The notes beneath the pieces were generated by a model. The model had not been told where the DNA came from. It saw nothing but the letters and a program-made list of their open reading frames with translations, and ran no database searches. A stretch of 64,000 nucleotides of DNA from Durusdinium trenchii (Eukaryota; Sar; Dinophyceae; Suessiales; Symbiodiniaceae): NCBI GenBank assembly GCA_963970005.1, contig CAXAMN010001447.1, positions 1,559,736-1,623,735 of the forward strand, in the 5' to 3' direction. Positions 10,270-19,432 of this stretch are shown piece by piece; the first letter of the stretch is position 1, and every line of letters begins with the position of its first letter. Both the position numbers and the translations under genes were made by a program.

Positions 10270-10420
10270 ACTTCGGGTCCCCCGACTTGGATGGTGCCAG
10301 CTCCGGCAGCCGCGGCGTCGCCAAGCCCGTCACGCCGATCGTGCCGGTCGTGGACGGGCGGGCGCCGCGGGCGCGCATCGCCGTGGCATCGTCGTCGCGT
10401 GCGACGCGACTGCGGCAGTG
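10270..10420 (-). CDS. GC-rich exon-like island
   Basis: On the minus strand, after a CAG near 10420, a frame reads TGTIGVTGLATPRLPEL and then APSKSGDPKYLELQ. The GC-rich third positions resemble exons elsewhere in the window. It could be an N-terminal exon of the CDPK gene or of another gene. No family recognised. Confidence 0.3.
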
Positions 10421-12847
10421 AGCGACCAGCGTGCGAAGCGCGGAGGGCGAGGTTTCTCGGTGTTGGACGTGCGAAGATCAGATCTTACAAGAGAAAGATA
10501 TCCAGACCTCCAGACCTCCAGGCCTGAAAGTAAGGGACGATATTAGAGTCCGTACCTCCAAAGAGAAAGGGTTCTTCTGAAATGCTGGTCAATTATGGAC
10601 CTATTGTTGATCATGCAGTCAGATTAGTCAGTTCAAGGTTAAAGGGGCACCTTACCTATTGTCTGGACATTGTGCAAGGCCTACCTTGATCTGATGGATC
10701 CATGCAAGGCCCATCCATGAAGTTTTCCCCATAGACTAGATGGAGCAAAATGGGCTGCGGAGTCTCTTGTCTTTGGGAAGTAACCATGTTCGACGAAAAA
10801 TCAAACGCTTTGCTACAGCTGCTACAACATGTGGGTGTGTCTTTTAGTGCGACGCCGTCTTTCGGAGGTCTCCCTATTTCAAACACACATAGTTAGCTAT
10901 CCTATACATTCCACTGATCCAACCGCGTGGTTGTCATTCACCGTCCCAAGCCTCCAAAACACACAGTCGGAGCTCTTCCAGGTATGGAGCACGGCCTCAC
11001 CTTTTTCAACGGCGCACGGCCTCTCATCTCGGCGCCCGGCTGCGGGCTCTGAAGTTCAACGACCGCCACCGGTGCAGGCCCAGTGATTGGGAGTGCTGAA
11101 GTCGTAGAGATGAACCCACCTGAGTTGCGGCCAGTTGAATGAACCATTCCAGAATACAGAAGAATTCCAGGAGTTGTTCGCCGCAAGATTGAAAAGTGAC
11201 ATGAAATATGTCCAGGACTGATTATACAGTTATACAGCGAATAAAGCACATGAAGCGAAACAACGCAGCACAATGAATCTCTGAAAGGTGTCTTTTCTAC
11301 ACTCTGATCTTTCAGTGTATCATAAGGACTCCCTTGGAAAGCCAAACGTGGTAGATTCGTAGATGTCTTCAGCGCTGGTTAACAAGAATTATACAAGGCC
11401 GGTGGCATTTTGGGAGATTTCACCAAAATTGTCGATTTCATCATGAGTTCACAAAGATCCGCTGCGAACTGGTTCACCAGATTCTGATCCTGGCACAAAC
11501 CCATACTGTTGATGGACAAAATCCTGCACCACCTCACCACTTTCCCCTGGAAGGGTCGCATAGCAACCCCCGCGCCCCCTCATTCAATGTTGGGGCGCCC
11601 TCTGAGGAGGTGGTGCAGGATTTTGGACCTTCAACTTGTTTTTGTTTTCTCACTGTGGTGGCCCCAATGTTAACGAGGGAGAACGAGGGCAGCAAGGAAA
11701 GTGTGCGCAAAGTGGTGCAGGATTTTGTCCATCAACAGTATCAACCTAGCCGCACATTCGCCGCCATCTTCATGCCACGAAGGACAGGCTTGGCTTCATG
11801 CATCGTCCTCTCATCCTGCACCTCGGTCAAGGCATTACATGGAGGCCCTGGAAATCAGTAGCGACCGCCTACAGTTGAGTGAGTTAAAAAGCACAATGGG
11901 CACTGTGAGCAATCAGAGCCGTTCGCAGTTCCAGAATTCCTCACAGGCAAGCCCGTGGCTGTTGGCCTTTATCTGCTAAATTATGATCAGGCGAAGTGTG
12001 CAGTGACAGTATCATCCTCCAAATGGAACAGGTCGCCACTTAAAGAACTGGTGGTCACCCAAACCCCACCCAGGTCACTTCACAAGCTCCTTTAAGACTT
12101 AAAGAACCAGTGGTCAGGTAAAACGCAAGCCTTGGAGCCTTTGGTGAAGTTGACTCAGCACCACACCCGCCAGATCGCTCTCCGGGCAACCCAACGGTGG
12201 GATTCTCCGAGAGAACGGAAGGCCAAAGAAGACCAGAGCCTTTGCCTCGGACCAAGCAGTGGTCGTTTTAAGTTCATTATATATACGGTATGCAAAAGGT
12301 TTGCCCGAGGCCGTTCTTGGATGGATGGCTCCGACCGTCGTTGGACAAACTGCCGAGCCAATATGACGATCTATCTTCAGCCATGGACGGATTTTGCCTC
12401 AAGCATGTGCAACAGCCGAGGGTATCCCTATTGTGGCACTGTGAAGACCTTCTCCCAACCTTCATATGGCTGTGAGTCAAACCCACCAAACCATGGTAGG
12501 TTGACATCCCTGATACAGGCATCGGTTCATTTTCAGGGGTCAACCAGGATGTCCGGATTTTGACCCACGCCCATATCATCCCTCTGTTGCCATGCTAGGC
12601 CAAAATCCGCTTGATCCGTGGCCTCCCTCAGGGCGGGGCGGTCAGGGCTTTTCTATGCCTTTCTTGGATCAAGGAGAGAGATTGCTAAGGCATGCTAAGG
12701 CCAACACAAAAATCCCCAATATCGAGCTACCATAATAATGTCTGTGAACCACTTGCCTTCACTTACTTGTATTGTCATAACAAAGCAGAAATATGATATT
12801 CTGTTGTGCTGTTGTGATCGCTCGACCAATTCGTTCACTTCGGAGGC
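10421..12847. other. Non-coding interval between P4H and CDPK genes
   Basis: No coding motif recognised. It contains the perfect 30-bp inverted repeat at 11503-11739 and short duplicated phrases near 12035-12120 (AAAGAACTGGTGGTCA and AAAGAACCAGTGGTCA). Confidence 0.35.
11503..11739. repeat. Perfect 30-bp inverted repeat with a third internal copy
   Basis: The arms 11503-11532 and 11710-11739 are exact reverse complements over 30 bp (core GTGGTGCAGGATTTTGTCC). A shorter direct copy of the core (GTGGTGCAGGATTTTG) is at 11610-11625. Total span is 237 bp. This looks like a small non-autonomous foldback element or the edges of a nested repeat. Confidence 0.7.
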
Positions 12848-15550
12848 TCAGGAGGACGTTCGCTTGCGGACGGTGTCTTCCCGTCTTCCGACGAAAGAAG
12901 TTCCATGCATGTTGGGTCTAGTTGGGCCGCCTCAACAAAAGACGGCCGAGAGTTCACTTCGTGCGTTTGACTTTGCGACCGGTCTTCGTCAACAAGAAGA
13001 AAGAAGAACGTAAGGATGATGACTTCACAAACTGAAGTAATTAGTACCATCTAATGGACCATAATCAAGTACTAATGGATGATGACTACAGTAATGGATG
13101 ATGACTTCAACTACAGGAGATGTTTCAATTGGACCGTCTGATCCATTTTCCTACCTTGCTCGGCCCACCGAGCAAACCGCCGAGCCGCGTGGCTTCACGG
13201 AGAGGTTGAGCTGCGTGAAATGCCTCGGTCCGAGTCGACTCGGAGGAACCAAGCGAATTTCATGAAGAAATCCATGAAGATGAATTGGATGAATTGGATG
13301 AATCATCCCCAGATGTTATGAATTCACAAGGATCTTACTGAAAAAGGTGTGTATTTGTTGTTTTTTGCTGTGGTTTGACAATCCAAATGAAAGGGGTTTA
13401 GAATGGTTGATGAGTCTACATGACACCTGGTGAAGGCCTCAAAAATTCAAGCAAACTGGGTGTGTTGAAACAATCTTGGACACCGTCTTGAGACTCCGCT
13501 TCAAGAACCCTCATCTGCTAGAAAACCCTCCCTTCAAACGAGCTTAGCGCACACCTGGTGGAGGAAGCCCTCACTTTGCTTTGGGGGACAGTTCATTAAG
13601 CTGGAAAGCCAAGAGGATGGTAAAACACAAAAAGGATCCTCTCCATTGTTTGCCAGCTACAATTTCAGCTCAGACTCTGATATCCGCTCTACTTCCACTG
13701 CAATGTGTCATCTCAGCTACTCTGACAGGTTGATATGGCTACGTCACTGTACTTGCTTTCCTCTTCCTGCTGAGCGACGTCTCGCCACCTTCCTCCACAT
13801 CCGAAAGATAGAGGAAGAAGGTGTAAATCCGGGGACCACAAGCGAAGTCATTGTCCTGCCGATCGATCAAGGTCCTTCGATCGTGAAGAAGGTCATTCTG
13901 CTGGGTCAAGTCAACGTGAAGGCAAGTCATGCGCAAGCATGATTTCGCCACCCCAGCATGCAGTTCAAGGGTTGTGAACCCCAAAATACAGGAAAGCCTC
14001 TCGTGTGGAGAGGCCCAAAACTCTGTTATGCCGCAATGCCTTAACCAGCCCCTGGCTTACAACGTCTCCTTTTCGTTGTTCATGTCATGGTGCTCTACGT
14101 AGCGCTCGCCAACGTGGTACTTCCTCAGAGCTCGCGCTGGCCCGCGCGACAGCGCTTCTCTCAGAGCTGGGAACTGTAGCTTGGAGGTGCTTTGCACCAC
14201 TGGCCAGCAAGGATTTCTGCTTCAAGATCATTTGAACTAAGTGCAGTGCATGCTCAATGAGACCTGTGTACCTTCTGGCTAAGTCCGCCTCTTTTCTGAA
14301 GAGAGGTGACTTAGCTTGGGACTGCGCAAAAACAAATCATGAATCATTGTAATAGTTTCTGAAATAGACCTGCCATACTGCCTGCCATCATCTCTCTAGC
14401 TTCTCGCAGTGTTCAGTGATTTTGCTGCTGTGCATTGCGCATTGCAGCCGCGCACTCTCGCAGTGTTCAGTTCCCCTCAAACCCAAGCGATCCAAGTGAC
14501 AGAAATTGCATGGACTCGAAGTTCTCACTTGGCACCTGGACAATCTCTGCGATTCCTCAGCCGCACCGAGGTCCGGTGGCACCACAGGGACGAAACAGGG
14601 ACGAAACAGGGACCCGATCTTTCTACCGAGGCGGAGGAGGTCCAATTTCATCCAATGTCCATATCATCCTCAACGAAAAAAATGGAAACCCAAAAACACC
14701 TTGCACATCCTTGCACAGTATTGCATGCGGCCATTGGGCCCGCACACCCATGACGGACGGTTACGCGTGATGATTCCATCGTCGATGACCGAGGACGTCC
14801 GGCTTAGGTCGAAACAACCGAAGGGCGGAGGACATGAACTTGGAGACCCTCCTGCAAACGAACTGCAGGGCTTGGACCCCCAAAACCACCACGGGTCATA
14901 TCGTCTTCAGTCTTCCACCACCGGGGTTTTCCTGGTCATCCGGTGGATCGGGGGATCCGTAGGGCCCCCGGTTCGGTCGGGGGGTGCTTGAGGTCCTTGG
15001 TTCCCAGCATCCGACAGTTACCAGCACCCTCCCCTCCAGGTCTTTAGTTGGATTCTCTAGGACGGTCTCAACTGACCAGTTGAGTCGGGCCTTGGTAAGT
15101 CATGATGCTGCGCTCAGCGTCGATTTATCACGGCGATGTAGCTGGGGAGCTCTTTGCAGGTATCTTGGCACCAAGCCGTCTGCGAGGTTCGCTTGGATGA
15201 AATAATTCCCTGCGATGTCTTTGGACAGGTCCGCAATATTATGAGACGCTCTCTCATGCTCTCTCCCACAAAAGTTTGCATAGTTTGTGTAGGAGGTGAT
15301 GGTTAGTGTTGGCAACGGCAAACTTCACCGACGTAACTGGAAGCGATGGTGCCGGAACCATTTGGTGATGGCGCGCCTCTTGCATTCCAAAGGCATTGGC
15401 CTCGCCTTGATCTCTGGATTGATTGAAGACCTTCGTGGAAGCCAACAACTCAGCCATTTCCTCCTCTGAAATGATGTCATCAAAGGTGACGATCCTCAAA
15501 CTGCGGATGGCGAAAAGTTTGGCATTGTTGGAAGGTGTTCTTGATTGCAT
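12848..15550 (-). CDS. Prolyl 4-hydroxylase-like 2OG-Fe(II) dioxygenase, multi-exon gene
   Basis: P4H alpha-subunit family: hydroxylates a peptidyl proline using 2-oxoglutarate, O2 and Fe(II). Exons (minus): 15431-15550, 15122-15191, 14501-14555, 14069-14123, 13779-13855 and 13178-13223. Every join from 15191 onward is in phase. Diagnostic motifs in order: IVTFDDIISEEEMAELL, RTSQTAWC, IAEIVQVPSENFESMQF, YHVGERYVEHHDMN (HxD iron ligands), PRIYTFFLYLSDVEEGGET, and FTQLNLSVKPRGSA. The distal iron His and the 2OG-binding Lys/Arg should be further on; a weak candidate exon ends at a TGA at 12848-12850. Introns after 15122 and 14069 start with GA. The methionine at 15550 may not be the true start, as upstream exons are possible. 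Confidence 0.85.
13178..13223 (-). CDS. P4H exon 6: V-x-P-R-x-G-x-A
   Basis: Continues GGET in phase with HFTQLNLSVKPRGSA, the V-x-P-x-x-G strand before the distal His. The acceptor AG is at 13224-13225 and the GT donor at 13176-13177. Confidence 0.72.
13779..13855 (-). CDS. P4H exon 5: core barrel, GGET
   Basis: CGPRIYTFFLYLSDVEEGGE plus T: the R-x-x-T-x-L-x-Y-L-x-D-V-x-x-G-G-x-T signature of the double-stranded beta-helix core. The GT donor is at 13777-13778. Confidence 0.85.
14069..14123 (-). CDS. P4H exon 4: HxD iron ligands
   Basis: KYHVGERYVEHHDMNNEK: the Y-x-x-G-x-x-Y-x-x-H-x-D motif that supplies the first His and Asp ligands. The donor is GA (AAG then GAGACG) and the next exon starts after CAG with GACAATG. 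Confidence 0.82.
14501..14555 (-). CDS. P4H exon 3
   Basis: IAEIVQVPSENFESMQFL: the helix and strand that lead to the iron-binding barrel in P4H enzymes. The acceptor AG follows CTG at 14556-14557 and the GT donor is at 14499-14500. Confidence 0.75.
15122..15191 (-). CDS. P4H exon 2: RTS motif
   Basis: RTSQTAWCQDTCKELPSYIA, then VINR: the R-T-S stretch that precedes the substrate-binding region. The acceptor AG is at 15192-15193. The donor is GA (15120-15121). It joins exon 14501-14555 through a split Arg codon. Confidence 0.72.
15431..15550 (-). CDS. P4H exon 1: N-terminal strand and helix
   Basis: Forty codons from an ATG at 15548-15550 to AAG before a GT donor (15429-15430). LRIVTFDDIISEEEMAELL matches the start of the P4H domain (V-x-x-x-D-x-x-L-S-x-x-E). 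The frame remains open upstream, so this may be an internal exon. Confidence 0.7.
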
Positions 15551-15639
15551 CGTCAACTGCGGCTGTTTGGAACGATTGATGCTTGAGGATGTTTGGTGGT
15601 GATATGTCTTGCAGTGTCGCTACAAAAAGCCTTTGCTCC

Positions 15640-15690
15640 GTTCGTAGCGATGCCAGGAGCCCCGATCGTAGCTTCTTGTTCGTAAGAAGA
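15640..15690. repeat. Dispersed CTAGTAG repeat, copy 4
   Basis: GTAGCGATGCCAGGAGCCCC followed by GTAGCTTCTTGTTCGTAAG. The same order and orientation as copy 1. Confidence 0.65.
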
Positions 15691-17104
15691 AAGCACTTCT
15701 CATCTCAAGTGCCAAGGTGCCATGGCGACTGGCTCAAGACCCTCATGGCCGTGCTGTACTTCTTGCTGCGCTCGTTCATGTCTGCCGTGCTGCCGTGGCC
15801 AGTCTATAGGAAAACCAAAAAAGCAACGTTGAATCGAAAGGCAACCAGTTTCCACGGCTGATCACACCCAAAGATCCTTCTGCTTCAATTGAGAAGCGTG
15901 GCTTTTCGTGGGCTCACTAGCGGCTAGGTGACCGAAACTCGACCATAGCAAGTGGTAACCTTTGATGCCAGACGTTAAAAATGGATTCCTCTACAGGCAC
16001 CACCTGTGTCCTCACCGCACATTCGTTGAGCACCGACACCAAAACCACTGCACGAGACCCGGTTTGCCGGACTGTCCCGGCCTCGAAAGACTTGCTCTAA
16101 ATCCCCAGGCCTCAAAGCAGGCTCCTGGTTCATTTGCCTTGGTCAAACGGGAATCAGCTTCGAGGCACCAAAGCCCAAACAAGCCCAGCGTGGCTATGGC
16201 TCAAAAGATCTTACAACATCTTACAACCTGCTACTTCTTGGTTCTTCCATAGCCGTCTGTGAATGGTTGTGGTACATGAAAAATCATGGCGCATCCGAAT
16301 CCGTGCGCGTGGCGAACACATGACAAACCGCAACAGAACGGGCAGTTCGCAAAACCCAAGCCACAGAAACCGCCGAGTACAGCGTGTCTCCTGCATGGGC
16401 TTTTTTGGATCAAGGATCTATCCATATCTGTCCATTGTCCATATCTATATGACATCACTGCATGTTTGATAGAGCCGGTGCCTCAGGATGACGGCATTCA
16501 GAAAGTTGAGTGCCGCGGAGACCCTACAGGTCAGTTTGACCTCATTTTACTGGAGTTGATCATACAAAACCTTACTTCAGAAAGTAAAAGACCAGGTTTT
16601 ACTGGATCTTTGGACTTGTAGGGAGAGAGTGTCAAATTACATCAAACTACAGTATATATCCCAAATTGTAAGGGATACCCCCGCTTCCGTGAGTGAACCT
16701 CTCCTCTCTTCCAGGGAGTCCAGTTCGCTGAGGCACTTGGGAAACAACTTGTAACGTGGCAGAACTGCGAACTTGTTCTATGCTTAAAAGAGAAAGTCCT
16801 TTTGTGAGAAACACCCTGCCTCCTGCCGTAGATGACATGCATAGCAACTCCTGGAGCAGTAGACAGTCCTTGGCGTACACTCTTCCAGCAGCTTGGCCAT
16901 GGCACTGAATGTGGCCCACAGTATCGCCACAGCAGCCAAAGTGCAACATCTGGAGTTTCATGATGCGTAGAGTTTCATTTTCGTGCCAAGCTGCATAAAT
17001 CCGGGATTTAGGACACATTGCCCTTCAGGAGCCCAGTCATCGCAAGAGCCTTGCCAGGTCTCATGCGGAAGATCGACCTCATATATCTGCAAACCAGTAT
17101 GTTA
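15691..17104. other. Interval between P4H exons and the retrotransposon
   Basis: No domain recognised. On the minus strand near 16690-16750 a short stretch with CLSELDSLEERRG between AG and GT could be an exon, and a frame of 123 codons is open at 16647-17018 without a known motif. A diverged copy of a sequence also present at 7261-7368 lies at 16524-16630. Confidence 0.3.
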
Positions 17105-17109
17105 CCGAC
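17105..17109. other. Target-site duplication, left copy (CCGAC)
   Basis: The CCGAC directly before the 5' LTR is repeated directly after the 3' LTR at 26139-26143. Five bases is the usual length for Ty1/copia integrases. Confidence 0.93.
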
Positions 17110-17228
17110 TGCGGATCTGGAAACAGGACGCACAAAACGAGAAGTGTACAACTAGGTACACAAGACCACAGGCCGAAACGCCTGCGTGTTTGGCTCAAGA
17201 AAACAAAGACCGCTTTTCGTGAAGCATG
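17110..17228 (+). repeat. 5' LTR (119 bp)
   Basis: Begins TGCGGATCTGG and ends GAAGCATG, identical to 26020-26138. The ends were fixed by the flanking CCGAC duplication and by the adjacent primer site. The right end is TG rather than the usual CA. It contains two perfect hairpins: GTGTAC/GTACAC with a 6-nt gap, and CAGGC/GCCTG with loop CGAAAC. At 17189-17199 it carries TTTGGCTCAAG, the 3' end of the dinoflagellate spliced leader. It is very short for an LTR. Confidence 0.95.
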
Positions 17229-17243
17229 GGTTATGAGCCCAAG
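17229..17243 (+). other. Primer-binding site matching the anticodon arm of initiator tRNA-Met
   Basis: GGTTATGAGCCCAAG starts at the first base after the LTR. Its complement contains GGGCTCATAACC, the anticodon stem-loop of tRNA-Met (CAT anticodon in the loop CTCATAA), not the 3' CCA end. Drosophila copia and yeast Ty5 are known to prime from a cleaved 5' half of initiator tRNA-Met in this way. The exact tRNA of the host was not available to compare. Confidence 0.85.
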
Positions 17244-17257
17244 CGGTCAGCGGTGCC

Positions 17258-19432
17258 ATGACATCCATGTTGAGCCGGCGACGATCTGCATCCAAGGAAA
17301 GGCAGCAAACAGCCGATGAGAGGTTGGATGAGCTGCTGGCCAACCAAACGCCAGCCAGACGAACTCAGAGCGCGGAACCTAGTGCGCGGAGACCGGCCTT
17401 GGTGAAGAGCACACGCCAGGCACCAGCCGCAGGGACACCAGGAGGGGCAAGGACGGATCCCCGGACTACAGGTGCTGGAACGGACCAACTGCAGTTGGAA
17501 CCATCACCTGGTACTATGTTGGCCGGGCTACTTCCACCTCTACCTGGAGGAGGTCTTCTTGGTGGCGGGACTATGGCGGCTGCGGAAGTGATGCAGGGTC
17601 AGCTTAGGGATCAACTGCCCGGTGGGTGGTCGATTCTACAGGGCCCGTATCCACAGGGTCATCCGGTGGTCTTCCATCCTGGGGGGGCTACGGATGCATC
17701 AGGACAGTTGCCCATCCTTCCGGGACGTCGTGAACGTGAGGGAGGAACGATGGCGGAAGAGGCTTCAACGTCAAGAGTGGAGCTATCTCATGGTGATCGA
17801 GAACGCCAACGTGGGGGACCTCAGCCTGATCAAGCTCTTCGTCCTTGCCGTGTTCCGGACCCCGTTCCTGAACAATATGAAGGTGAACTTGGAGGACAAC
17901 ATGGACGTGACGTGGTGACCGTGGGTGCTATGTCGAGGCAACAGTCGCCTATCAACCCTTGGTCAGCGGAAAAGATCAAGGAAACCATGAATCTCCCGCA
18001 AAGCCAAAGCCAAGAGGCGGGAGAAACCGTTGAACTTCTTCGCCAACGAGTTCTTCGTGATGCCGAACAGCGTTTTGCTGATGGTGTTCGACAGCTGCTG
18101 GGAGGAGGCAATCCGCCTTCCGATGCTTCGTTCAAGACGGCTGCGGAGAATGGAGGCGCAACACAAGGGGATGGGAAGCAGCAGGTGCTGGAAACCGGGG
18201 GACCACGGCAGCCTTCGGGGACTGGAACACAGGTGGCTTCATCCTCAACTATGACGACAAGTGGTGGTGTTCCTGTTCCTGGAGGCAATCTTCCTGGACC
18301 TGGACCCGTTCAAGGAACCGGACCTGGAGTATGTTTCCCTTGGCCATATCCCCCTGGAATTCAGCTTGGACCAGGTGGATGGGGTGCTATCGGGCTACCG
18401 CCCAATGGTGGTGGAGGTGGCGGAAACTATGGACCTGGCCTGGTTGGTGGTGCTCCTATGGGTGGGGGCAATGAGGAATCGGTCAATGAGACCTTTCGCA
18501 GTGTGGATTTACCTCCACTTCCTTCGGACGCCAATGCACTGTCCTTCGGTGATTGGTTAGCCACGATCCAGCCTTTGATCGCGGACGTGAGTGTGTCGGC
18601 GGAGGAATGGTGGGCTGTGACCTTGAAGGGTGTTGATGAGCTGTATACCCAATGGTTGGCTTCGGATCCTCTTCAACGTCTTCGGTTGGACACTGGCACT
18701 TCATCGGCGGCTACAAGGTGGCCTAGGACCGAAAGGAGGATGACCAGTTTGTTGTTGCAGGCGGCCCCCGACAACATCAAGGCGGAGGCTGTGGCTGCGA
18801 GGAAGCTGAGCGTGACCCATTTGTTGTTCACGCTGTTCGTCAAGTTTCAACCTGGCGGACAAGGTGAGAGGGTCACTCTCATCCGGTTTTTGACGGAGCT
18901 CAAAACTACGGGCTCTATGGTTGAATTGGCGCAGAACCTGCGTCAATGGCGGAGATGGTGGAATCGGGCTCAAGAGTTGGCGGTGATGTTGCCAGACCCT
19001 GTCATCTTGGCGGGTGTTTTGACTCGGGCTTCGGACGCCATTGCCAAGTCTGGTGCGCAAGCTGCATACCGGTTGTCGGTGTGCAGGCAACAGTTGCAAA
19101 TTGATACAAGACCCAACTTGGACTCCATCAAAACCTTCGCGGAGCTGCTGCAGGCTGAGACCGAAGAGCAGGCGTTGGGCGCTGGAGGAATTGGGGGAGC
19201 GGGAAAAGCGACCGTTCCATTTGTGAAGGCAGCAGCTTTGGGGGCTTCATCAACGACGGCGACTTCGGCGACGGGGTGGAGTTCAAGGGCGACTGTCGCT
19301 TTTGGTTGTCGGACAAGGGCTGTCGAAGAGGGGATCGATGCAAGTTCAAGCATGGCACCCTCAGCCCAAAGGAAAATCGGTGCTTCTTCTGTTCCGGCCT
19401 CAACCACACTCGGCGCGATTGTCCGTATGTGA
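17258..19432 (+). CDS. gag: Gag-like polyprotein (ORF1)
   Basis: 724 codons from the first ATG after the primer site. Residues 1-400 are low complexity (Arg/Ser, then Gly/Pro/Gln-rich). Residues about 405-640 look like a folded retrotransposon Gag core, with FGDWLATIQPLIADV, SAEEWWAVTL and FVKFQPGGQGERVTLIRFL. There is no zinc knuckle in this frame: both zinc fingers lie in the -1 frame beyond a GGGAAAA heptamer at 19201-19207. If no shift occurs, translation continues 74 codons past the slip site with no recognisable domain. Role: capsid formation and RNA packaging. Confidence 0.82.
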   Translation: MTSMLSRRRSASKERQQTADERLDELLANQTPARRTQSAEPSARRPALVKSTRQAPAAGTPGGARTDPRTTGAGTDQLQLEPSPGTMLAGLLPPLPGGGLLGGGTMAAAEVMQGQLRDQLPGGWSILQGPYPQGHPVVFHPGGATDASGQLPILPGRREREGGTMAEEASTSRVELSHGDRERQRGGPQPDQALRPCRVPDPVPEQYEGELGGQHGRDVVTVGAMSRQQSPINPWSAEKIKETMNLPQSQSQEAGETVELLRQRVLRDAEQRFADGVRQLLGGGNPPSDASFKTAAENGGATQGDGKQQVLETGGPRQPSGTGTQVASSSTMTTSGGVPVPGGNLPGPGPVQGTGPGVCFPWPYPPGIQLGPGGWGAIGLPPNGGGGGGNYGPGLVGGAPMGGGNEESVNETFRSVDLPPLPSDANALSFGDWLATIQPLIADVSVSAEEWWAVTLKGVDELYTQWLASDPLQRLRLDTGTSSAATRWPRTERRMTSLLLQAAPDNIKAEAVAARKLSVTHLLFTLFVKFQPGGQGERVTLIRFLTELKTTGSMVELAQNLRQWRRWWNRAQELAVMLPDPVILAGVLTRASDAIAKSGAQAAYRLSVCRQQLQIDTRPNLDSIKTFAELLQAETEEQALGAGGIGGAGKATVPFVKAAALGASSTTATSATGWSSRATVAFGCRTRAVEEGIDASSSMAPSAQRKIGASSVPASTTLGAIVRM
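19201..19207 (+). promoter_or_regulatory. Candidate -1 ribosomal frameshift site, G GGA AAA
   Basis: The heptamer GGGAAAA sits in the Gag frame exactly as X XXY YYZ (GGA at 19202-19204, AAA at 19205-19207). A -1 slip enters the Pol frame, which is open from here and has no ATG near its start (first in-frame start-like codon is a GTG at 19276). No clear pseudoknot was found by eye downstream. An alternative is a simple indel. Confidence 0.6.

Noticed and set aside
17227-17228. Ending the 5' LTR at CA (17226) to obtain canonical TG...CA ends
   Set aside because: It would destroy the exact CCGAC duplication and leave the primer site two bases away; identity of the two copies extends to 17228/26138.
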